A stretch of DNA of 64,000 nucleotides, from positions 5,270,001-5,334,000 of the forward strand of contig NZ_CP045701.2 of assembly GCF_009601685.2 (NCBI RefSeq), read 5' to 3'. Positions 18,749-25,812 of the stretch are shown here, one piece after another; position 1 is the first letter of the stretch; every line of letters starts with the position of its first letter. The notes under the pieces are model-generated. The model ran no database searches, had not been told where the DNA came from, and saw only the letters and a list, made by a program, of their open reading frames with translations. The DNA is from Pseudomonas brassicacearum. GTDB lineage: Bacteria; Pseudomonadota; Gammaproteobacteria; Pseudomonadales; Pseudomonadaceae. Both the position numbers and the translations under genes were made by a program.

Positions 18749-21283
18749 TCACGAGCGTTGTTTCGCACTACCAGCCTCGACAATCGTCGTATCGGCCAGG
18801 GTGTCCGGCGTGCAGCTCAAATCACCGATCAACAACACGTCGCCTTCGCGGTGGGCGTTGTCCGGGTCGAGGCGGAACCGGCAATACAACTCGCTGCCAT
18901 AGCGCACTTCCAGGGTCGGTGAGCCGGCGTTCATTTCCATGGAGAAGAACCCGTCCGCCTCGCTGACACCGCGACTGGCGTGGTTGATTACGTGATGCCC
19001 CCTGAGCGGTTGCCCTTGCTCATCGAGCAGGCGACCGAGCACGGTCACGGTTCTCATCACACGCACCTTGCGATAGTCCACCCCGCCCTTGTTCAAGTGA
19101 TAACGGCTGCGCGAAGGCTCGATGTTCGCCGCCGGCGGGTGCACACCGTCGAAGTCGAACGTCACCATGCTGTTTTTATAGGCGGTGATCGGCACGAAGT
19201 TACGGCCCGGATGCAACAGGGTGCTGCCGCCGGTCAAGTCATCGGCACGCAGGGCGACCATGTCCAGATCGGTCTCTACATCGACGATCATGCCCGCGCC
19301 GCGCCCATGGGGCTGGCCGGTAAAGGCGGCTTTCTGGCCGCCCACGGCCACGGTGCTGCTCAAGTTCAGGCCGCCGGTGAGGTTGTCGTTGTAGGAAGAA
19401 CGCTGGACGAAACCGTCGCCATACAGTGAATCGGTCTGGAAACTGGCAAGACCCGACAGGCCCACGCCATAGGTGTCGGCCAGCGCCGTGGCGGAGACGC
19501 TTTGCAGCACATGATCTTCCAGGGTCCGGCGATAGGTCAGCGAGCCATTGTGGTCCCGATCACCGTCCCGCGAGGTGCGGGTGCCGATGCTGCCCGACCA
19601 GTACTCGCCGGGCCCACCCAGGGCGACGTTGAGGGTCAGGTCAATACCGCGATTGCGCCGGTCGGCGGTACTGGACGTGCCGGGGCGGTCGAATACCGAC
19701 AACCGCCAGTTGGCATCGCTGCCACGCACCTTGCCGCGCTGGGTCCAGCCCAGGTCCAGGCCGGTGCCCTGGACATTGCCTTCGCTGTAGGCCAGCCGGG
19801 CGTTGACGGAGGCCTTGTTGCTCAAGCGATGATTGACCGACAGCGAGGAGTTGCTGGTGTGGCCAATGAATACGTTGCGCCGGCGAACACGGGTGCCGTC
19901 CGACAGGGTTTCATAGGTGTTGCGGGTGTCCAGCCAACTGCGGTTGTGACTGGCCACCACGCTGCCATGGCCGTAGCTGTACAGGCCTTGCAGGTCCATG
20001 CCGGTGCCGTATTGCTGGGTCTGATAGACGTTGGCGTACAGGCTGGTGTTGGTCCCCAGCGTCCAGTCCACTGAAGTGCCGACTTGCAGCTTGTCCTGCA
20101 CCTGGCGTGCTGAGCCGCCCAGGATCACCCGCGGATGCAGCAGGTAGTTGAGGCCGAGCCCCGCCGTCGTGAAACCCGAAGGCTGGTCTTCCCAATTGCT
20201 CCACAGCCGGGTTTCGCGTCCGGCGAACACGTTGTAGCGCCAGCGGTCTTCGGGACTGTTCCAATTGTTGGGCTTGTAGACCAGCTCCTGGCTGGTGGCG
20301 GTGGTTTGTCCGTCCTCGACCAGCCGGACTTCCACTTCATAGATCCCCCCCGGCAAGGGTCGGGTATCCAGGCTCTGCAAACCGGCGCTGACTGCCTGGG
20401 TGTTGATCAGCAGGCCGTTGCGATAAATCTCCACCGAAGCCTGGCGGCTCGCGGTGACATAAATGGGGTAGACGCTGGGTTTGGGATTGTCGATCGCCAG
20501 GCTGTCGGAACTGCCGTACATCACCCCGAGCGCGGTGTCCGGATTGGCACCGAACGAACGGATCTGGCGGTTCAAGCCATCGGAGCTGGGCGTGAAATAA
20601 CCCAGGCGAAAAAAAGTCCCTTCCATTTCCCGCTGGGTGTAGAGCTCATGGACAGCGTGGTAGAGCTTGTCGTCCGGCCCGCCAAGACGCGAAAGCTGAA
20701 GGTCCAGCGACTGGCTCCAGTTGCCCACGCTGGAAATGGCGTTGAGCCCATAACGGCCACCCGTGTCCTGTTCCTGGCCACCGTTGAGATTCAATTGGTT
20801 GTTGAAAATCAGGCCGAAGCTGCCAACTTCCGGTTGATCGTAATAACGCTTGGTTTCGGTCGATCGTTCCACATCCCGGGTCAGGATCGATACCAATGAA
20901 TTTTCGAGACTGTAGTGCACGGCCAGCAGCCCTGACGGACAGCTACCTTCACAGGCGCCCAGCACTTGTCCCTGTTTGAGATGCTGCTCCCATTGCTCGC
21001 GCTCGACAGTTGTCATCGGGCTGTCCTGCGTGTCGGTGAACTCGAGCAGGGTTATACGATCATCCCGCGACAAGACCACCATGGCTTCGCCGAGGTACTG
21101 TTGATTGAGTTCAATACGAACCGCCAGAGGCACATCGAAGAAGTGCGATTCAAACTCCGCCGGCAGTCCCTTGGCCTGGGACAGCAGGCTTCTCGGTGTG
21201 GTACCGGGGGCAGTCGGCGCGGCCAATGCGTTCGCGCACAACAATAGCGCGAGCGCACCCGCGATGGGTGTCATCGGAAACAT
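18749..21283 (-). CDS. Outer-membrane fimbrial usher, CS1/alpha-class (CfaC/TcfC-like)
   Basis: The 844-residue protein has a signal peptide (about 1-22, ending ALA), an N-terminal periplasmic region that would recruit chaperone-subunit complexes, a long beta-barrel region rich in alternating aromatic/polar strands (about 130-650), and C-terminal beta domains. A cysteine pair (GACEGSCPSG, about 110) lies in the N-terminal domain. TASRQASVEIYRNGLLINTQAVSAG and PGGIYEVEVRLVEDG are typical usher stretches. It threads folded subunits through the outer membrane. An ATG at 21283 follows GAGAATCC; a TTG just upstream is also in frame. It is the second gene of the operon. Confidence 0.9.
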   Translation of the reverse strand: MFPMTPIAGALALLLCANALAAPTAPGTTPRSLLSQAKGLPAEFESHFFDVPLAVRIELNQQYLGEAMVVLSRDDRITLLEFTDTQDSPMTTVEREQWEQHLKQGQVLGACEGSCPSGLLAVHYSLENSLVSILTRDVERSTETKRYYDQPEVGSFGLIFNNQLNLNGGQEQDTGGRYGLNAISSVGNWSQSLDLQLSRLGGPDDKLYHAVHELYTQREMEGTFFRLGYFTPSSDGLNRQIRSFGANPDTALGVMYGSSDSLAIDNPKPSVYPIYVTASRQASVEIYRNGLLINTQAVSAGLQSLDTRPLPGGIYEVEVRLVEDGQTTATSQELVYKPNNWNSPEDRWRYNVFAGRETRLWSNWEDQPSGFTTAGLGLNYLLHPRVILGGSARQVQDKLQVGTSVDWTLGTNTSLYANVYQTQQYGTGMDLQGLYSYGHGSVVASHNRSWLDTRNTYETLSDGTRVRRRNVFIGHTSNSSLSVNHRLSNKASVNARLAYSEGNVQGTGLDLGWTQRGKVRGSDANWRLSVFDRPGTSSTADRRNRGIDLTLNVALGGPGEYWSGSIGTRTSRDGDRDHNGSLTYRRTLEDHVLQSVSATALADTYGVGLSGLASFQTDSLYGDGFVQRSSYNDNLTGGLNLSSTVAVGGQKAAFTGQPHGRGAGMIVDVETDLDMVALRADDLTGGSTLLHPGRNFVPITAYKNSMVTFDFDGVHPPAANIEPSRSRYHLNKGGVDYRKVRVMRTVTVLGRLLDEQGQPLRGHHVINHASRGVSEADGFFSMEMNAGSPTLEVRYGSELYCRFRLDPDNAHREGDVLLIGDLSCTPDTLADTTIVEAGSAKQRS

Positions 21284-21409
21284 CAACGGATTCTCATAAT
21301 CTGCGAGCGATCAGGGCGTTTCAGGTGCGGGCCGCCCGGCTGGGGAGCGCCGGACGGCCTGCGGCGATGCCCGTGCAATGAGCTGAAGCTCACCGGGCAT
21401 CGAACCGGA

Positions 21410-21895
21410 TCACGGGCGCGGCACGGCGTCGAAGATCACGGTCATGTCGGCGGTGTACAGGCCATTCTGGGTATCCAGAGGACGGGCCGCGACGATGCTC
21501 ATGTCGGCTTGGGTACCTGGAGTCGACGCTGCGTCGTCCACCACTTCCTGAGGCGTGGCGGTCAGTGTGATGCCATTGAACGCAGTGGTCAGGGCAATGG
21601 AGTCACGGCCGTTGTACAGCGCCGCCGGGCCACCCTCGATGTAGGCGTGGACCGAACCCTCGGTGTTCTTCACGTCGAAGGTCTGGCGCAACGAAGTCAA
21701 GGTGCCGCTGACCGTGTTGTAGCTCATGACTTCATCCTTACCGAAGTTCGGGTCACGTGGCTGCACGTGGAACTGCTGGGTCGGGATGTTCGCGGTGATG
21801 TGGATAGCGGAGCGCGCATCATCGAGCGCGAATACCTGCGAAGTACCCAGGGCAGCTGCAGTCAGGGAAGCAGCGGTTACGAATTGTTTGAGCAT
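21410..21895 (-). CDS. CS1-type fimbrial major subunit (pilin), first gene of the operon
   Basis: The 161-residue protein has a signal peptide (about 1-22, ending VFA). It has the CS1/CfaB pilin pattern: AIHITANIPTQQFHVQPRDP, RQTFDVKNTEGSVHA, GTQADMSIVAA and the closing YTADMTVIFDAVPRP strand. As the promoter-proximal gene it is the likely main shaft subunit. Its ATG at 21895 follows AGG at about ten bases. The AT-rich region upstream is shared with the divergent regulator gene. Confidence 0.92.
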   Translation of the reverse strand: MLKQFVTAASLTAAALGTSQVFALDDARSAIHITANIPTQQFHVQPRDPNFGKDEVMSYNTVSGTLTSLRQTFDVKNTEGSVHAYIEGGPAALYNGRDSIALTTAFNGITLTATPQEVVDDAASTPGTQADMSIVAARPLDTQNGLYTADMTVIFDAVPRP

Positions 21896-22310
21896 GTTTT
21901 TACACCTGTTCGTAGCAATAAAGAGAGAAAGATTGAGGCAGCAAGTCACTAACAACCGGCGTGTCCCTCAACGCCGAGCATGATCGGCTCTCTTTAATTA
22001 AAAATAAGCAGGCACTTTCCCATAGACGTGTAGTAAATCCAGCATACGAAACTAAGAAAAAGACTCAACTTTTTGAAAAACAGAAGTTCAGCTGTAAGAA
22101 ACAGCCCACATTGAAATTATTTAGCAATTAAACAGGTCGACGCCCGGCCCAGGCGCCCCGTCTATATAGGGCTTCAGGTAAGGTTTCATTGCGAAAACTT
22201 AGCCACCGAGAATAAAGATATATCTTAAAAAGATAGATCTGCAAGAAAAGATATATCTCAGCACAAAGATATATCTCGGCTCTATCTTATGCAGAACGGA
22301 GAGCAGATAG
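21896..22310. promoter_or_regulatory. Divergent AT-rich control region between fimbrial operon and PadR-type regulator
   Basis: These 415 bases hold no gene. They are much more AT-rich than the surroundings, with runs such as TTTAATTAAAAATAAG and GAAATTATTTAGCAATTAAA. They must contain the minus-strand promoter of the fimbrial operon and the plus-strand promoter of the regulator. The right-hand end carries the operator array described separately. AT-rich control DNA of this kind is a usual target of H-NS-like silencers (MvaT in Pseudomonas); that is inference. Confidence 0.7.
22215..22276. promoter_or_regulatory. Array of AGATATATCT palindromes, probable operator of the PadR-type regulator
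   Basis: Four copies of a ten-base palindrome: AGATATATCT at 22216-22225 (extended to AAGATATATCTT at 22215-22226), AGATAGATCT (one change) at 22231-22240, AGATATATCT at 22249-22258 and at 22267-22276. Copies two to four are spaced exactly 18 bases. They end 34 bases before the regulator ATG. AT-rich inverted repeats with a TATAT centre are known for the E. coli NfeR (YqjI) operators. Confidence 0.75.
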
Positions 22311-22871
22311 ATGACAGGCCCGATACCCCCCATCCATTACGATGACTTCGAACGCCCAGCCACTCGTACACGCGGCGGGCGAACCCCACGCGTCTTCGCC
22401 GCCGGTGACCTGAAGTTGCTGTTGTTGGCACTGATTGCCGAACAGCCCTGCCACGGCTATGACCTGATCCGCCGGATCGAGGGCATGTTCGACGGCGCCT
22501 ACAGCCCCAGCCCCGGGGTGATCTACCCGACCCTGTCCTTCCTGGAAATGAGCGCAATGGTCACCTGTGACGTCGAAGACGGAAAAAAATGCTACAGCGT
22601 GACCGATGCCGGACGTCTATCACTTGAGGACCAGGCCGAAGCACTGAATGAGGTGCGCACGCGCATTGAAATCAGCAAGCGCACATTGCGCGGCCACGAT
22701 CGGCCCCCGGAAATCCATGAAGCGGTGTATAACCTGCGCCATGCGCTGCAAAAGCACCCTGGCCGCTGGAGCCCGGAAGAAATCCGGCGGGTGCGCGACC
22801 TGCTCAACGACACCGCCAAAGCCATCATCGACGGCCCCGACCGTCCCCCAGCCTCGGAGTCAAGCCAATGA
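22311..22871 (+). CDS. PadR-family transcriptional regulator, NfeR (YqjI)-like
   Basis: The 186-residue protein has the PadR winged helix (about 30-110): LKLLLLALIAEQPCHGYDLIRRIE, then SPGVIYPTLSFLE, the signature recognition region, then the wing (VEDGKKCYSVTDAGR). A C-terminal helical dimerisation region follows. In E. coli NfeR represses itself and the adjacent ferric reductase gene nfeF in response to nickel and iron. Here the next gene is an NfeF-like protein whose start overlaps this stop codon by four bases. The protein lacks the His/Cys-rich N-terminal tail of the E. coli protein, so it may not sense nickel the same way. The palindrome array upstream suggests autoregulation. Confidence 0.87.
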   Translation: MTGPIPPIHYDDFERPATRTRGGRTPRVFAAGDLKLLLLALIAEQPCHGYDLIRRIEGMFDGAYSPSPGVIYPTLSFLEMSAMVTCDVEDGKKCYSVTDAGRLSLEDQAEALNEVRTRIEISKRTLRGHDRPPEIHEAVYNLRHALQKHPGRWSPEEIRRVRDLLNDTAKAIIDGPDRPPASESSQ

Positions 22872-23653
22872 CCGAAGTCGATCCAAACACCATTCACCGC
22901 GTCACCCACGAGATCAAACGCCGTCGCCTGCAAGTGTTGCGGGTGCAGGACCTGACCCCACGCATGCGCCGTATCACCGTCGGCGGGCCGGAACTGGCCG
23001 GGTTCGTCAGCCTGGGCACCGACGATCACGTGAAGCTGCTGTTCCCGCAGAACGCCGAGGAACACGCGGCCCTTGAAAACTTCAACCCCGGTGCCGGCAA
23101 GGCACAGGGCCCGATGCCCGAGATGCGCGACTACACCCCGCGCCGCTACGACCTGGGCACCCTGGAGCTGGACATCGATTTCGTGCTCCACGGCGACGGC
23201 CCTGCCGCGACCTGGGCGGCCCAGGCAACGCCCGGGCAGTACCTGCACATCGCCGGGCCACGGGGCTCGATGATCGTGCCGGACATCTTCGACAGTTACT
23301 TGCTGATCGGCGACGAAACCGCCCTGCCCGCCATCGCCCGCCGCCTTGAAGGCCTGGCGCCCAACCGACGTGCCCTGGTGGTGGTGGAAGTGGAAAACGG
23401 CGCCGAGCAGCAAGTGCTCCAAAGCCCGGCGCAGGTGCACGTGATCTGGGTGCTGCGCGAAGGCCGCCAGGACAACCTGCTACGCACCGTGCAACAGCTG
23501 GAAATGCCCCGCGGCAAGCTGTATGCCTGGGTCGCCACCGAAAGCAAGGTGTCGCGGCAGATTCGCAAGGTGTTGCTGGAAGAGAAAGGCCTGCACCAGG
23601 ATTTCGTGAAGGCGGTAGGGTATTGGAAAGCGGATGCCAGCGACGAAGATTGA
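22868..23653 (+). CDS. Siderophore-interacting protein / NADPH-dependent ferric-chelate reductase (NfeF/ViuB-like)
   Basis: The 261-residue cytoplasmic protein has an FAD-binding beta-barrel (about 18-135) with the RRYDLGTLELDIDFVLHGDGPAATWA pattern, where RRY contacts FAD. GQYLHIAGPRGS is the flavin phosphate site. A C-terminal SIP domain holds LIGDETALPAI and ends in a helix typical of the family (VRKVLLEEKGL-like). Such enzymes reduce ferric siderophores to release iron. It is translationally coupled to the PadR regulator, which makes shared metal-responsive control likely. Nothing appears missing. Confidence 0.9.
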   Translation: MTEVDPNTIHRVTHEIKRRRLQVLRVQDLTPRMRRITVGGPELAGFVSLGTDDHVKLLFPQNAEEHAALENFNPGAGKAQGPMPEMRDYTPRRYDLGTLELDIDFVLHGDGPAATWAAQATPGQYLHIAGPRGSMIVPDIFDSYLLIGDETALPAIARRLEGLAPNRRALVVVEVENGAEQQVLQSPAQVHVIWVLREGRQDNLLRTVQQLEMPRGKLYAWVATESKVSRQIRKVLLEEKGLHQDFVKAVGYWKADASDED

Positions 23654-23665
23654 GGTGCTGGGGCT

Positions 23666-23777
23666 GAGCTGTCGAGCGCAACGAGGCTGCGATCTTGTCC
23701 CAGACAGTTGAGTCGCAAGCAAAAGCTCAGGATCAAAAGATCCTCCGAACGCGGCCCGAGCCTTCGCCAGCTCCTAC
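23666..23777. repeat. REP pair, family C
   Basis: Left end GAGCTGTCGAGCGCAACGAG with GCTGCGATC, right end partly degenerate CGCCAGCTCCTAC. The two arms are less alike than in other family C copies. It lies just after the siderophore-interacting gene. Confidence 0.7.
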
Positions 23778-23863
23778 AGAGCCCAGCGGGTGTAAGCTTC
23801 CTCGCCACAGGGATTATCGCTGTCCTCTAATACCTTATCCGTCATCACCAGGTACCACGCCCC

Positions 23864-24331
23864 ATGCTTTTCCTGCTCGCTTACATCAGCAGCGTCGTGC
23901 TGATCAACTTCGCGTTTTCCGCCGCACCGCACCTGGACATCATCTGGTCGGCCTGGGGCGGGCTGGTGTTCATCCTGCGGGACATGGTGCAGACCCGCTT
24001 CGGCCACGGCGCCATCGTGGCGATGCTGGTGGCGCTGGTGTTGTCCTATGTCACCTCCGACCCGACCATCGCCCTGGCCAGCGCCACGGCGTTTGCCGTG
24101 TCCGAGTGCATCGACTGGCTGGTGTTCACCGTCACCCGGCGCCCACTGCATGACCGGTTGTGGATCAGTTCGGCCTTGAGCATTCCCCTGGACACGTTCA
24201 TCTTCTTCGGCCTGATCGACGCCCTGACGCCCGCCGTGGTGATCACCGCCCTGCTCTCGAAATTCGCCGGGGTCACGGCCGTCTGGCTGATCATGGCCTG
24301 GCGTCTACGCAAACAGCCCGTCACGGGCTGA
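23864..24331 (+). CDS. VUT/YhhQ-like membrane protein (putative preQ0 or vitamin uptake)
   Basis: The 155-residue protein has about five hydrophobic segments and matches the shape of the VUT (YhhQ) family, whose E. coli member imports queuosine precursors. [27 protein letters not shown] is the most family-like stretch. It is shorter than YhhQ (about 220 residues), so it may be a small variant with a different substrate. The ribosome site is weak. A hairpin (CAGCCCG TCA CGGGCTG) overlaps the stop codon. Function is inferred from overall pattern only. Confidence 0.68.
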   Translation: MLFLLAYISSVVLINFAFSAAPHLDIIWSAWGGLVFILRDMVQTRFGHGAIVAMLVALVLSYVTSDPTIALASATAFAVSECIDWLVFTVTRRPLHDRLWISSALSIPLDTFIFFGLIDALTPAVVITALLSKFAGVTAVWLIMAWRLRKQPVTG

Positions 24332-24422
24332 CGCTGTTCATGTAAAATGCCGCGCTTTCTCCCATGGGAAGCTCGCCCGGCGCGCAACCCGCGATGATCC
24401 GCTCCTGTTTGAGGACCTTCAG

Positions 24423-25604
24423 ATGACCCGTATCGGAACCCCATTGTCGCCCACCGCGACCCGCGTTTTGTTGTGTGGCAGCGGTGAGCTGGGCAAGGAA
24501 GTGGTAATCGAACTGCAGCGCCTGGGCGTCGAGGTGATCGCCGTGGATCGCTACGCCAACGCGCCGGCCATGCAAGTGGCCCACCGCAGCCATGTGATCA
24601 ACATGCTCGACGGCGCTGCCCTGCGTGCGGTGATCGAGGCCGAGAAGCCGCACTTCATCGTGCCGGAAATCGAAGCCATCGCCACCGCCACCCTGGTGGA
24701 ACTGGAGGCCGAAGGCTTCACCGTGATCCCCACCGCCCGCGCCGCGCAGTTGACCATGAACCGTGAAGGCATTCGTCGCCTGGCCGCCGAAGAGCTGGGC
24801 CTGCCCACATCGCCATACTTCTTCGCCGACACCGTGGAAGACTACCGCAAGGCCGTGGAAACCCTGGGTTTCCCCTGCGTGGTCAAGCCGGTGATGAGTT
24901 CCTCGGGCAAGGGCCAGAGCCTGCTGCGCAGTGCCGATGACGTGCAAAAAGCCTGGGACTACGCCCAGGAAGGCGGCCGTGCCGGCAAGGGTCGGGTGAT
25001 CATCGAAGGGTTCATCGATTTCGACTACGAAATCACCCTGCTCACCGTGCGTCACGTCGGCGGCACCACCTTCTGCGCGCCGGTCGGCCACCGTCAGGAA
25101 AAGGGCGACTACCAGGAATCCTGGCAGCCACAAGCCATGAGCCCGGTGGCCCTGGCCGAATCCGAGCGCGTGGCCAAGGCAGTGACCGAAGCCCTGGGCG
25201 GCCGCGGCCTGTTTGGCGTCGAGCTGTTCATCAAGGGTGACCAGGTGTGGTTCAGCGAAGTCTCGCCGCGCCCACACGACACCGGCCTGGTAACGCTGAT
25301 CTCCCAGGACCTGTCGCAGTTCGCCCTGCATGCTCGCGCCATTCTCGGCCTGCCGATCCCGCTGATCCGTCAGTTCGGCCCTTCGGCCTCGGCGGTGATC
25401 CTGGTGGAAGGTCAGTCGACCCAGACTGCTTTCGCCAACCTGGGCGCGGCCCTGAGCGAACCGGACACCGCCCTGCGCCTGTTCGGCAAACCGGAAGTCA
25501 ACGGCCAGCGCCGCCTGGGCGTGGCCCTGGCCCGCGACGAATCCATCGAAGCCGCCCGCGCCAAGGCGACCCGGGCTTCCCAGGCGGTCAAGATCGAGTT
25601 GTAA
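24423..25604 (+). CDS. purT: Formate-dependent phosphoribosylglycinamide formyltransferase (GAR transformylase 2)
   Basis: The 393-residue ATP-grasp enzyme makes formyl-GAR from GAR, formate and ATP in purine synthesis. The N-terminal GAR site ([29 protein letters not shown]) and the ATP-grasp residues ([31 protein letters not shown]) are intact. The C-terminal [25 protein letters not shown] holds the metal-binding Glu and Asn-equivalent region. Length equals that of E. coli PurT. Upstream, TGTAAAAT (24341-24348) is a plausible -10 element. A strong terminator lies about 150 bases downstream. Confidence 0.96.
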   Translation: MTRIGTPLSPTATRVLLCGSGELGKEVVIELQRLGVEVIAVDRYANAPAMQVAHRSHVINMLDGAALRAVIEAEKPHFIVPEIEAIATATLVELEAEGFTVIPTARAAQLTMNREGIRRLAAEELGLPTSPYFFADTVEDYRKAVETLGFPCVVKPVMSSSGKGQSLLRSADDVQKAWDYAQEGGRAGKGRVIIEGFIDFDYEITLLTVRHVGGTTFCAPVGHRQEKGDYQESWQPQAMSPVALAESERVAKAVTEALGGRGLFGVELFIKGDQVWFSEVSPRPHDTGLVTLISQDLSQFALHARAILGLPIPLIRQFGPSASAVILVEGQSTQTAFANLGAALSEPDTALRLFGKPEVNGQRRLGVALARDESIEAARAKATRASQAVKIEL

Positions 25605-25639
25605 AACCTGAGTAGCTTGCTCCCGCTGGGTTGCGCCCT

Positions 25640-25743
25640 GTAGGAGCTGTCGAGTGCAACGAGGCTGCGATCTTTCCAAAGACGCTTGAATCTCAAGCGA
25701 AAGATCAAAAGATCGCAGCCTCGCTTCGCTCGACAGCTCCTAC
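25640..25743. repeat. REP pair, family C
   Basis: A well-conserved copy: left end GTAGGAGCTGTCGAG and GCTGCGATCTTT; right end AAAGATCGCAGCCTCGC and CTCGACAGCTCCTAC. The arms are inverse complements with few changes. It lies between purT and its terminator. Confidence 0.85.
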
Positions 25744-25760
25744 AAAGTCCAGGGCTAAAG

Positions 25761-25794
25761 AAAAAGGCGACACCCGCAAGGGTGTCGCCTTTTT
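25761..25794. terminator. Bidirectional intrinsic terminator between purT and the glucose dehydrogenase gene
   Basis: A perfect 15-base stem, AAAAAGGCGACACCC and its complement, closes a GCAA tetraloop. The A and T runs on each side serve both convergent genes. Confidence 0.93.
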
Positions 25795-25812
25795 CATGAG
25801 CGCAGGCTGGGC

